Source: DASPLX01 sp035627375
GTDB taxonomy: Bacteria; Pseudomonadota; Gammaproteobacteria; Burkholderiales; Burkholderiaceae_D
Assembly (NCBI GenBank): GCA_035627375.1
Contig: DASPLX010000027.1
Coordinates: 1-64,000, forward strand
Reading direction: 5' to 3'
DNA length: 64,000 nucleotides
Shown here in pieces: positions 1-8,728 of the stretch. The position numbers and the translations under genes are program-made. The notes under the pieces are model-generated. The model saw nothing but the letters and a program-made list of their open reading frames with translations. It did no database searches and had not been told where the DNA came from. How positions within the stretch are numbered: the first letter of the stretch is position 1; the number at the start of each line of letters is the position of its first letter.

Positions 1-149
1 AGGCGTACACGGAAAAAGTCTCGACCAAGTCAGGCGAGATCATGCGTATCCGCGTCGGCCCGCTGGCGAACAAGGACGATGCGGTCAAGATGCGTGCCAG
101 GCTCGCCAAGCTCGGTCTCGATGCCAAAGCCGTGACCGGCGAACATTGA
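1..149 (+). CDS. SPOR-domain protein, C-terminal end (partial)
   Basis: The reading frame is open from the left edge and stops with TGA at 147-149, giving the last 48 or so residues of a protein. The segment IRVGPLANKDDAVKMRARL followed by KLGLDAKAV is the second half of a SPOR (peptidoglycan-binding sporulation-related repeat) domain, which binds denuded septal glycan. SPOR proteins of the DedD type lie just upstream of cvpA in many beta- and gammaproteobacteria, which fits here because cvpA starts 16 bases later. The N-terminal membrane anchor would be outside the window. Confidence 0.8.
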   Translation, partial: AYTEKVSTKSGEIMRIRVGPLANKDDAVKMRARLAKLGLDAKAVTGEH

Positions 150-165
150 TGCTACGGACCGACGC

Positions 166-654
166 GTGACGATCTTCGATTACCTGGTGCTGTTCGTATT
201 GCTCGCCTCGATCATCATCAGCACCATGCGCGGCCTCGTGAAAGAGATGTTGTCGCTGCTCGGCTGGATCGTCGCGTTCGTCGTCGCCAACGCCTACGGC
301 GAAACCCTGGCCGCCTACCTGCCGGACGCGATTCCGGGCCAGGTCGCGCGGTTGATCGTGGCGTTCCTGGCATTGTTTATCGGCGTACGCTTGCTGATGA
401 TGCTGCTGGCAACGGCGATCGACGCGATCATCAAGGCGGCAGGCCTCAGTCTCGCGGACCGCGGCCTCGGTGGTCTGTTCGGCCTGGCGCGCGGCCTGGT
501 GCTGGTGCTGGCGGGCGTCCTGATATGCGGCATGACCGCCATACCGCAGCAGGCATTCTGGAAGGACGCCTTGCTGAGTCCGCTGGCCGAGACGGCGGCA
601 CGCACCGTCAAGCCGTTCTTGCCCGGCCATGTCGGGCAGCACGTGAAGTTTTAA
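166..654 (+). CDS. cvpA: CvpA family inner-membrane protein
   Basis: Protein of 162 residues starting at GTG 166 (TIFDYLVLFVLLASIIISTMR). It is very hydrophobic, with about four membrane segments, and carries the early family signature RGLVKEMLSLLGWIVAF. CvpA was named for colicin V production in Escherichia coli and is encoded just before purF in many proteobacteria; its molecular job is still uncertain, though it affects envelope stress and bile tolerance in some species. The gene ends 20 bases before purF, so the two are very likely cotranscribed. The nearby ATG at 149 is out of frame, which supports the GTG start. Confidence 0.9.
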   Translation: MTIFDYLVLFVLLASIIISTMRGLVKEMLSLLGWIVAFVVANAYGETLAAYLPDAIPGQVARLIVAFLALFIGVRLLMMLLATAIDAIIKAAGLSLADRGLGGLFGLARGLVLVLAGVLICGMTAIPQQAFWKDALLSPLAETAARTVKPFLPGHVGQHVKF

Positions 655-674
655 ATTGTTTTAAGGAGTCCACC

Positions 675-2192
<1,518 letters not shown>

Positions 2193-2208
2193 GCCGCGAT
2201 CGCATAGC

Positions 2209-2916
2209 ATGCCCTCGGTAGCCGATGCCCTGGCCGGCGCGCGCTTCCAGGCGCTGGCGCAGGCGAAACGGCCGACGGTCCTGATTGCCGGCGCCGACAG
2301 CCGGCTCGGCGAGCGCGTCCTGGCGCGCGTGCTCGGCTCCGGGGAATACAGCCGCATCCATGTGCTGGCTGCGGATGCGATGCGCTCCACAGAAAGCCGC
2401 TTGCTTGCGTTGACATTGGATGAGTGGACCGAGCGCGTCGATCATGTCATCGCGGTCATCGACGATCGGGATCCGGGCTTCTCGCAATCGATGCCGCGCA
2501 AGCGCACCGAGATATTTTCCTCGCTTGCAACCGACGATGTGCCGCAACTGGCGCGGCGCGCCGAGGCGCTGGGCGTGGCGCGCTTCATGCTGGTCACGCC
2601 GACCGACCCGTGGTCGCGGCCGGCCGCTCTCTATGCCCAACTGGGCAATGTCATGGAGAGCGAGCTGACTCGCCTGCGCTTCGAGGCCTTGATGCTGGTA
2701 CGGCCGTCTCATCATGGAATGCGTCAGCGGCGCGGCCATCTTGCACAGCGCATTCTCGGCATGCTGGTCGATACGATGAGAGGCATGATGGTGGGCAAGC
2801 ACCCGCCCATGACGCTCGACCATACCGCGCAGGTGGTCGTGCGAGCGATGTTCGAGAGCCGCGCAGGCCTTACCATCCTCGAGAGCGAACGACTCCACGA
2901 GCTCTTGAAATCCTGA
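2209..2916 (+). CDS. Conserved NAD(P)-binding Rossmann-like protein
   Basis: Protein of 235 residues, 16 bases after purF. After a short N-terminal helix the stretch PTVLIAGADSRLGERVLARVL resembles the beta-alpha-beta start of an atypical short-chain dehydrogenase, with GADSRLG in place of GxxGxxG. Later MLVTPTDPW and a Tyr-free middle section resemble HTATIP2/NmrA-like proteins that track nucleotide-sugar epimerases. I do not see a clear catalytic YxxxK, so enzymatic activity is doubtful. It sits between purF and a sulfur-amino-acid enzyme on the same strand and is probably in the same operon. No specific role can be assigned. Confidence 0.6.
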   Translation: MPSVADALAGARFQALAQAKRPTVLIAGADSRLGERVLARVLGSGEYSRIHVLAADAMRSTESRLLALTLDEWTERVDHVIAVIDDRDPGFSQSMPRKRTEIFSSLATDDVPQLARRAEALGVARFMLVTPTDPWSRPAALYAQLGNVMESELTRLRFEALMLVRPSHHGMRQRRGHLAQRILGMLVDTMRGMMVGKHPPMTLDHTAQVVVRAMFESRAGLTILESERLHELLKS

Positions 2917-2972
2917 TTGTGCGCCGCCGCAGTTTTTGCGCTACGATGCCCGAGCTGAACGGGTTTTTTGCT

Positions 2973-4220
2973 ATGAACGATACGAAAAAATACGGCTTCA
3001 CCACGACCATTCTGCACAGCGACCGGCAAAAACCGATCGAACACGGCTCGGTCCACAAACCGATCCATACGTCGGTCACCTTCGGTTATCGGGATGCGCG
3101 GGAGCTGGCCGCCGTCTTCCAGGGCAGGCAGCCGGGCTACCGCTACGGCCGCCAAGGCAATCCGACCGTTTCCGCGCTCGAGGACAAGATCAACAAGATG
3201 GAAGATGGCTATGCCACCATCTGCTTCTCGACCGGCATGGCAGCCATCGGCGCGTTGGCGCAAGCGCTGCTGCGCGAAGGCGATCACGTCGTGTCGTCGT
3301 CCTTCCTGTTCGGGAACACCAATAGTTTGTGGCAGACGGTGCAGGGGCAGGGCGTCGAGGTGTCGTTTGTCGATGCCACCGATGTGAAACACGTCGAAGC
3401 CGCGATCACGCCGGCCACGCGCGTGGTGTTCGTCGAAACGATCGCCAATCCGCGCACCCAGGTCGCCGATCTGGCGCGCATCGGCCAGTTGTGCCGCGCG
3501 CGCGGCATCGTCTACGTGGTCGACAACACGATGACCTCGCCTTACTTGTTCCGCCCGAAATCGGTGGGCGCGAGCATCGTCGTCAATGCCTTGACCAAGT
3601 CGATCGGCGGCCATGGGCACGCGCTCGGCGGCAGCCTGACCGATACCGGCCTGTTCGACTGGTCCGCGTTTCCGAACATCTTCGACAGTTACAAGCGCTT
3701 CCCCGCCGTGCAATGGGGCATTGCGCAGATCCGGGCCAAGGCCTTGCGCGACTTCGGCGGCTCGCTCGGGCCGGAGGCCGCCCATCATCTCGCGGTCGGC
3801 TCCGAAACGATGGCCTTGCGCCTCGATCGCGAATGCACCAATGCGTTGGCGTTGGCGCGTATGCTCGAAGCCGACGATCGCGTCGCCGCGGTCCATTACC
3901 CGGGCTTGCAGTCGCATCCGCAGCACCGCTTGTCGTCCGAATTGTTCCGCGCCTACGGCAGCTTGCTCAGTTTCGAGTTGAAGGAAGGACTCGATTGCTT
4001 CGATTACCTGAACCGCCTGAAGCTGGCGATCCCGGCCAGCAACCTCGGCGACACCCGCACCTTGGTGATCCCGGTGGCGCACACGATTTTCTACGAGATG
4101 GGGTCGGAGCGGCGCGCCAGCATGGGGATCGCGGAATCGCTGATCCGTGTCTCGGTCGGCATCGAGGATACCGATGATTTGCTCGAGGACTTCCGGCAGG
4201 CGCTCCAGGCGCCCGCTTGA
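2973..4220 (+). CDS. Cystathionine gamma-synthase family PLP enzyme
   Basis: Protein of 415 residues in the Cys/Met metabolism PLP-dependent family. The Schiff-base lysine is Lys209 in NALTKSIGGHGHALGG; the substrate/phosphate loop FSTGMAAIGALAQAL and the PLP-stacking region YRYGRQGNPTV are present. Members use O-acyl-homoserine with cysteine or sulfide to make cystathionine or homocysteine. The position after purF recalls metZ (O-succinylhomoserine sulfhydrylase) in other proteobacteria, but the N-terminus (KYGFTTTILHSDRQKPIEHG) belongs to a distinct subfamily usually annotated only as cystathionine gamma-synthase family, so I give no symbol. An in-frame ATG 27 bases upstream (2946) is an alternative start. 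Confidence 0.85.
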   Translation: MNDTKKYGFTTTILHSDRQKPIEHGSVHKPIHTSVTFGYRDARELAAVFQGRQPGYRYGRQGNPTVSALEDKINKMEDGYATICFSTGMAAIGALAQALLREGDHVVSSSFLFGNTNSLWQTVQGQGVEVSFVDATDVKHVEAAITPATRVVFVETIANPRTQVADLARIGQLCRARGIVYVVDNTMTSPYLFRPKSVGASIVVNALTKSIGGHGHALGGSLTDTGLFDWSAFPNIFDSYKRFPAVQWGIAQIRAKALRDFGGSLGPEAAHHLAVGSETMALRLDRECTNALALARMLEADDRVAAVHYPGLQSHPQHRLSSELFRAYGSLLSFELKEGLDCFDYLNRLKLAIPASNLGDTRTLVIPVAHTIFYEMGSERRASMGIAESLIRVSVGIEDTDDLLEDFRQALQAPA

Positions 4221-4226
4221 GGGGAA

Positions 4227-4823
4227 TCACGGCAGGATGCGCTGTGCGGTTTCGCGCTTGAGCAGCTTGTCCTGGCGCTGCGGATCGTAGGTCTTGAAGC
4301 GTTCCAGCAATAGCGAGGGCGCCGCCTCGGACACGAGCAGCGAGGCCTGGGGCGCTTTCAGGAATCCTTGATCGACGACGTGCTGGAGAAATCCGATCAA
4401 GCCGTCGTAGAAACCGGCCACATTGAGCAGCCCGATCGGCTTGTCGTGAAAACCGAGCTGAGACCAGGTGAAGACCTCGAACAATTCCTCGAGGGTGCCG
4501 ATGCCGCCCGGCATGGCGACGAATCCGTCGGACAGCTCCGCCATCAGGGCCTTGCGCTCATGCATATCCCTGACGATATGCAGCTTCGTCAGGTCGACAT
4601 GTCCGATCTCGCGCTCCATGAGCGCTTTCGGAATCACGCCGGTCGCCTTGCCGCCCAGCCGCAGGACTTCGGTGACGATGATTCCCATCAGGCCGATATT
4701 GCCTCCGCCGTACACGAGTTCGATGCCTTGATCGACCATCGCCTTGGCGAGCTCGCGCGCCGCCTCCGCATACGCGGGCGACGCGCCGACCGAGGAGCCG
4801 CAATAGACGCAAAGAGACTTCAT
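4227..4823 (-). CDS. LOG family protein (nucleoside 5'-monophosphate phosphoribohydrolase)
   Basis: Protein of 198 residues starting MKSLCVYCGSSVGASPAYAE. It carries the two family signatures: VYGGGNIGLMG for nucleotide binding and PGGIGTLEELFEVFTW with the PGGxGTxxE catalytic motif. LOG proteins hydrolyse cytokinin riboside monophosphates, AMP or other nucleoside 5'-monophosphates to free base and ribose 5-phosphate in the cytoplasm. The gene converges on the PLP enzyme gene with only six bases between the stops and lies 8 bases after the TPR gene, so it is probably cotranscribed with it. The frame stays open further upstream, but that extension is antisense to the TPR gene. Confidence 0.9.
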   Translation of the reverse strand: MKSLCVYCGSSVGASPAYAEAARELAKAMVDQGIELVYGGGNIGLMGIIVTEVLRLGGKATGVIPKALMEREIGHVDLTKLHIVRDMHERKALMAELSDGFVAMPGGIGTLEELFEVFTWSQLGFHDKPIGLLNVAGFYDGLIGFLQHVVDQGFLKAPQASLLVSEAAPSLLLERFKTYDPQRQDKLLKRETAQRILP

Positions 4824-4831
4824 TGCCGTCG

Positions 4832-5605
4832 TCAGTCTTCCAGTTCCTCTTTGGCCATTTCGACGTCGAGCCGTTCCATCGCATCCATCGGCTCGCTGCC
4901 GGCGGCTTCTTCGTAGAGGGCGATCGCCTCGTCCATCTTCTTCTTGCCTTCCAGCATGACTAGGCCGTTGGCATATTCGACGCGCGCGATGGCGGAGTCC
5001 GGATTCAGCTTCAAGGCTTGCTTGAAGAGCTTGAGGCCTTCCTCCTTCTTCGCACCATAGGTCAGTCCGCCGATCATGGCGCCGACCTTGTCGATGATCT
5101 CGGCGTGATAGGCCCCGAGGGCGATATGGGCGTCGGCATGCTTGGGGGCGAGCTTGATGGTCGTGTCGAGGCTGTTCTTGACCTTGGTGCCGATGCCTTG
5201 CGCGAGCGCCTTGGCGATGGAAATACCTTGCGCATAGCGGCCGAGCGCATAAGCGTGCCAATAGTAGCCTGCCGCGTCCTTCGGCGCCTCGGCCTGCTGT
5301 TCCTCGCAGCGCTCGGCGACTTCCTCGAACATCGCGAGCTTTTTCTTCTCGTTCTTTTCGAGATAATTGGCGTAGATGCAGGTTGCCTTGTTCGCCACCG
5401 AATAGCCGGCCATGCCTTGTTCGAGGCCGAGCTTGGCCGCTTTCTCGAATTCGCCGGCGTGGAAGGCGATCCAGGCTTCGACCAGCGCGGCATCCTTCGG
5501 GAAGGCTTCGGCGTCGCCGGCATGCAGCCGCGCCCAGTTCTTTTTCAGGCTGGCCGCGGTATAGACATAGGCATCGTCGGCATAGGGAAATTTGGTCCAG
5601 GCCAT
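4832..5605 (-). CDS. Tetratricopeptide repeat protein
   Basis: Protein of 257 residues with no signal peptide. It contains degenerate TPR-type helix pairs, most clearly in the C-terminal half: KHADAHIALGAYHAEIIDKV and KLNPDSAIARVEYANGLVML, each with the alternating small and aromatic positions of TPRs. The Tyr/Ala-rich middle (YYWHAYALGRYAQGISIAKAL) resembles the regulator-of-microtubule-dynamics type of TPR domain that bacterial genomes also encode. Such proteins are scaffolds for protein contacts, so no reaction is expected. It is followed by the LOG gene 8 bases on. A clean inverted repeat at 5673-5690 lies in its upstream region. Confidence 0.75.
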   Translation of the reverse strand: MAWTKFPYADDAYVYTAASLKKNWARLHAGDAEAFPKDAALVEAWIAFHAGEFEKAAKLGLEQGMAGYSVANKATCIYANYLEKNEKKKLAMFEEVAERCEEQQAEAPKDAAGYYWHAYALGRYAQGISIAKALAQGIGTKVKNSLDTTIKLAPKHADAHIALGAYHAEIIDKVGAMIGGLTYGAKKEEGLKLFKQALKLNPDSAIARVEYANGLVMLEGKKKMDEAIALYEEAAGSEPMDAMERLDVEMAKEELED

Positions 5606-5672
5606 CTAGGTCTCCTTGTTGACAATTCTGTTCTTCCGCGCCGCGGCCGGCGTGCCGCAGCGGTTTCGCGGG

Positions 5673-5690
5673 CGTCACGCAAGCGTGACG
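5673..5690. repeat. Perfect 8-bp inverted repeat with 2-base spacer
   Basis: CGTCACGC AA GCGTGACG is an 8+2+8 inverted repeat. It lies between the end of the TetR gene (5708) and the start of the TPR gene (5605), both leftward. No T-run follows on the leftward strand, so it is not a standard intrinsic terminator; it may be an operator or a weak hairpin in the TPR gene leader. Confidence 0.5.
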
Positions 5691-5707
5691 AATTCTCTGT
5701 TGCACCC

Positions 5708-6376
5708 TTAACCATTGATTTTCTTGAGGTACTCTTCCGCCAGTTTTTCGAACAGCAGGCGCGTCTCGCCGCGCAGGTAGGGGCCGATCAGCGACAGAAC
5801 CTGGTAGCAGCCGCGCGCCAGCGCGTCGGCGATGGCTTGCTGCTCCGTGTATTTGCGCGGATTGCGCACGTATTCGTAAGACAGCCAGTAGGTCGCGACC
5901 ACCACCATGTTGGTCGACAGCGCATTGATCTCGAGATCGTTCGCTTCGAGCGCCTTGTCGCTGCGCAGGCCTTCGCATAGCTGGCGCGCGACCTTGATCT
6001 TGTGCGCGAGGATTTGCTTGAACTGGAGTTCGAGCTTGCGGTTGCGCGACAACAGGTCGGACAGGTCGCGATAGAAGAAGCGGTAGCGCCATACCAGCTC
6101 GAACATCAGGTGGAGATACAGCCAGACGTCTTCCATGTTCGGCTTGCGATCGGCCGGCACGGCCAGCAGGCGGCTGATCTCGCCCTCGAACTGCGTGAAG
6201 ATCGAGTTGACGATGTCGTCCTTGTTGCGGAAGTGGTAGTACAGGTTGCCGGGAGAGATATTCATCTCTTCGGCTATCACGGTCGTCGTGATGTTGGGTT
6301 CGCCGAATTCATTGAACAGGCGCAGTGACAATTCCAGGATGCGTTCGCGGGTGCGGCGGGGGGCTTTGTGTTGCAT
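5708..6376 (-). CDS. TetR/AcrR family transcriptional regulator
   Basis: Protein of 222 residues. The N-terminal helix-turn-helix is clear: RRTRERILELSLRLFNEFGE, then ITTTVIAEEMNISPGNLYYHFRNKDDIV, the standard TetR_N pattern with the NLYYHF recognition helix. The C-terminal ligand domain (about residues 60-222, with WLYLHLMFELVWRYRFFYRDL) is hydrophobic and resembles regulators annotated for fatty-acid or lipid metabolism. The start at 6376 is preferred because upstream in-frame residues do not look like protein. It lies downstream of the patatin gene on the same strand, and a palindrome at 6458-6469 in its upstream region is a candidate self-operator. Confidence 0.9.
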   Translation of the reverse strand: MQHKAPRRTRERILELSLRLFNEFGEPNITTTVIAEEMNISPGNLYYHFRNKDDIVNSIFTQFEGEISRLLAVPADRKPNMEDVWLYLHLMFELVWRYRFFYRDLSDLLSRNRKLELQFKQILAHKIKVARQLCEGLRSDKALEANDLEINALSTNMVVVATYWLSYEYVRNPRKYTEQQAIADALARGCYQVLSLIGPYLRGETRLLFEKLAEEYLKKING

Positions 6377-6457
6377 GTCCTTTTCTCTCGTCCCGATTCG
6401 TCGTTCTTCGGTTAGGCAGTGTCGCGATGCTCGTGAGGGAACAAGCATAACACCGAA

Positions 6458-6469
6458 GAACGATCGTTC
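6458..6469. promoter_or_regulatory. Candidate TetR operator (12-bp palindrome)
   Basis: GAACGATCGTTC is a perfect 12-bp palindrome about 82 bases upstream of the TetR gene start. AACGATCGTT-type cores are common for TetR-family operators, which usually lie at their own promoters. Assignment to this regulator is inferred from position only. Confidence 0.45.
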
Positions 6470-6538
6470 GCGAGTTTTGAAGCGACATGCGCTGCCGAGG
6501 CGTTGCGCATCGTCGCCAGGTGCATGGATAGGACCGCG

Positions 6539-7786
6539 TCAGCCGTGCGCGACCTTGAGATAGCGCTCCAGGCCGTCGAGCGTTTCGTTCAGGGTGCCGA
6601 GGGCAAAGCGGTCTCTTTTCCGCGACGTCGGCTGCTTGACCAGGGTAAGACTGGTGTCGCGCAGGACGGACAGTTTCAAGCGCAAGCCGTGGCGTTCGAG
6701 CTTGCGGCCGATCTCCGCCCGGTGCTTCCACAGCATCTCTCGCGTCTGCTGGTAGGCGCTTTCGCACATGCGGCGGCGGTTGCTGGTGCTGAACAGGTTG
6801 GTGAAGAACATCTCGGCGTCTTCCTGATTCGGCTCCAGCAGGAGGATGTCCGTGTTCGGGTAAGTCTTCGCATAGTTGGCCATGCCGATCTCGACGCGCG
6901 AATGAATGATGGTGCGCAGGGATTGCGACAGCACGGTCAGCAGGCCGCCCTGCGCCAGCTTGCCGGGGGCGTACATGACCTTGGCGTTATAAGGCACGAT
7001 CGGATTCACGCAGACCAGGATATCGACGCCTTCCTCGAGCGCGATCGAAGCGTGCAGCGTCTTCTTCAGCGCGCCGTCGACGAAATGACGGCCATCGATC
7101 TCGACCGGCGGGAACAGGCCGGGAACGGCGGCGCTCGCTTGCGCCGCCTTGGAGATCGGGACATGCTCGAAGCCGGGTTCGCCGAAACGGATCGACTCGC
7201 CGGAATCGAGGTCGGTAGCGACCAGCACCAGCGGGCGCTTCAACTTGCGGAAATCGTTGGTGCGGCCCTCCACGGCAAAGGCCTTCGCCATGTATTCATG
7301 AATGCCGGCTCCGGAAAATAGGCCGGCCGGCAGGACATCCTTCATGCGCTCGAAGGAGCGCGCGATGCCGGTCTTCCCGCCCCGGCTGGCATAGTGCAGC
7401 AGCGACTCCAGCGCCAATTGCGGCACGGCGGCGACACGCTTGGCGAGCTCTCCCCAGGCCGGTTTCAGCAGCAACTCGGGGCGGAACAGTTGATCGCCTT
7501 CGTCGCCGAGATCGCTTTCGATGAAAAGACGGCACATCTCGTGCGGCGTGATGCCGTTCGCCAGGCCCGCGGCGATGATGCCGCCGGCGCTGATGCCGAC
7601 GTAGATGTCCGCTGCATTCAGGTCCAATCCTTCGATCGCCTCTTCGAGGGCGGCTAGCGCGCCGATTTCATAGACCGCGCCGAGCGGGCCGCCGCCGGCC
7701 AAGGCGAGGCCGATGCTCGGCCGCATGCTCGAGCCGGTTGGTTTCAAGGAAGATTTGCGGGAATGGGAAGAGGGCATTGAAGTCAT
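6539..7786 (-). CDS. Patatin-like phospholipase
   Basis: Protein of 415 residues from the ATG at 7786 (a second ATG at 7777 is equally possible). It has the full patatin catalytic set: glycine-rich oxyanion loop LAGGGPLGAVYE near residues 30-40, nucleophile elbow GISAG with Ser66, and the dyad aspartate in FVDGALKKTLHA. Patatins hydrolyse acyl esters of phospholipids or neutral lipids; in PHA-producing bacteria, patatin-like enzymes can also be linked with storage-granule turnover. There is no signal peptide, so it is probably cytoplasmic or membrane-associated. Neighbours are a TetR regulator downstream and a phasin upstream, all leftward, which suggests a lipid or granule role. Confidence 0.88.
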   Translation of the reverse strand: MTSMPSSHSRKSSLKPTGSSMRPSIGLALAGGGPLGAVYEIGALAALEEAIEGLDLNAADIYVGISAGGIIAAGLANGITPHEMCRLFIESDLGDEGDQLFRPELLLKPAWGELAKRVAAVPQLALESLLHYASRGGKTGIARSFERMKDVLPAGLFSGAGIHEYMAKAFAVEGRTNDFRKLKRPLVLVATDLDSGESIRFGEPGFEHVPISKAAQASAAVPGLFPPVEIDGRHFVDGALKKTLHASIALEEGVDILVCVNPIVPYNAKVMYAPGKLAQGGLLTVLSQSLRTIIHSRVEIGMANYAKTYPNTDILLLEPNQEDAEMFFTNLFSTSNRRRMCESAYQQTREMLWKHRAEIGRKLERHGLRLKLSVLRDTSLTLVKQPTSRKRDRFALGTLNETLDGLERYLKVAHG

Positions 7787-7812
7787 GGATGGGATTGTAT
7801 AGCGCCGACATG

Positions 7813-7841
7813 AAAAAGGGCTTGTGCGTCGCACAAGCCCT
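7813..7841 (-). terminator. Intrinsic terminator of the phasin gene
   Basis: A perfect 10-bp stem, GGGCTTGTGC at 7818-7827 and GCACAAGCCC at 7831-7840, is flanked on the plus strand by five A residues at 7813-7817. Read leftward this is a hairpin followed by a T-run, 56 bases after the phasin stop. Confidence 0.85.
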
Positions 7842-7896
7842 GCGGTCCCCTACAGGTCTCCGTTCATCGGAAGACGCAATGCGGAGACTTTTTCGA

Positions 7897-8472
7897 TTAC
7901 TTGCCGACTGCCTGGACGGGTTCCTTCACGACCGCCAGTTTGGGAGCGGCCTTCTTGGCTGCGGTCTTGGTGGCTTTCTTGGCGGAAGCGGCTTTCGGAG
8001 CGGCCTTTTTCGCCGTCGCCTTCTTCACGGCTTTCTTTGCCGCCGGCTTGGCAGCCGCGGGTTTCTTGCCCGAGAGGGCGGCCACAGCCTTGTTCAGTTC
8101 TTCGACGCGCTTGGTCAGTGCCTGGATATCTTTCTTGGTCGGCACGCCGAGGCTGGTCAGCGAGCGCGAGACGCGATCTTCGAAAACCTGCTCGAGCTTG
8201 TCCCAGGAACCGGAGGCTTGCTTGCTGACGTTGTCAGCGACCTTGGTCACGGTCTTGGTGACGTCGCCCACTCTGCCTTCGGCGAATTGCTGAGTCCGCT
8301 TCTGCAGGGCGGTGCCTTCCTTGACGAGCTTGGCGAATACCTTGCCGCCTTCTTCTTGCGCCTTGGCGAATGCGCCGAGACCGGCTTGCCAGATTTGCTG
8401 AGCGGAGGTCCGCACGGCATCCGCCAGTTGTTTGTCGTCCGACTTGGACAATGCTTTGAGTTTCTTGACCAT
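7897..8472 (-). CDS. Phasin (PHA granule-associated protein) with histone H1-like tail
   Basis: Protein of 191 residues. Residues about 1-125 match the PhaI/PhaF-type phasin domain: RTSAQQIWQAGLGAFAKAQE, then GGKVFAKLVKEGTALQKRT, and a long amphipathic helix ending in a leucine-zipper-like segment (DIQALTKRVEELNKAVAAL). From about residue 130 the chain becomes a Lys/Ala/Pro tail (KKPAAAKPAAKKAVKKATAK and onward) like that of PhaF or PhaM, which binds DNA and helps to share granules between daughter cells. The start at 8472 is chosen because it begins the conserved domain and has GGAG upstream. It is divergent from the acyl-CoA reductase gene. Confidence 0.9.
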   Translation of the reverse strand: MVKKLKALSKSDDKQLADAVRTSAQQIWQAGLGAFAKAQEEGGKVFAKLVKEGTALQKRTQQFAEGRVGDVTKTVTKVADNVSKQASGSWDKLEQVFEDRVSRSLTSLGVPTKKDIQALTKRVEELNKAVAALSGKKPAAAKPAAKKAVKKATAKKAAPKAASAKKATKTAAKKAAPKLAVVKEPVQAVGK

Positions 8473-8561
8473 GGGGTTCTCCGCAGGTGAGTAAGGATCA
8501 AATACCGGAGGTCCGGCACGCTTTTTCATGGATGCCAGTTTAGGAGGCAAAAGTAGAGATG

Positions 8562-8598
8562 GGGTTCTAAACCCGTAGAGCGGCGATTCTAAACGCCG
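8562..8598. repeat. Two TTCTAAAC direct repeats 22 bp apart, each in a small inverted repeat
   Basis: TTCTAAAC occurs at 8565-8572 and again at 8587-8594, exactly 22 bp or about two helical turns apart. The first is in GGGTTCTAAACCC (8562-8574), the second in CGGCG-ATTCTAAA-CGCCG (8581-8598). The pair lies in the 256-base gap between the divergent phasin and acyl-CoA reductase genes, a typical place for a shared operator. The rest of this gap shows no other gene or RNA that I recognise. Confidence 0.5.
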
Positions 8599-8728
8599 CG
8601 CACCGAAAATGCGCCGCTTTAATGCGGAAACTTGCCAAGTGTAGCTTGTGCTGCAATGATTAGGACCGCACGCGACGCAGCAAGGTCGCTTATCATTCCG
8701 GGACCACATTTCAGACCAAGGGGGCAGC

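Noticed and set aside
525..674. Earlier in-frame start of purF
   Set aside because: It lies inside cvpA and would prevent exposure of the catalytic Cys at position 2.
4824..6092. Long in-frame extension of the LOG gene giving about 620 codons
   Set aside because: The extension is opposite-phase sequence inside the TPR and TetR genes, has Arg/Gly-rich composition, and the family start MKSLCVYCG is at 4823.
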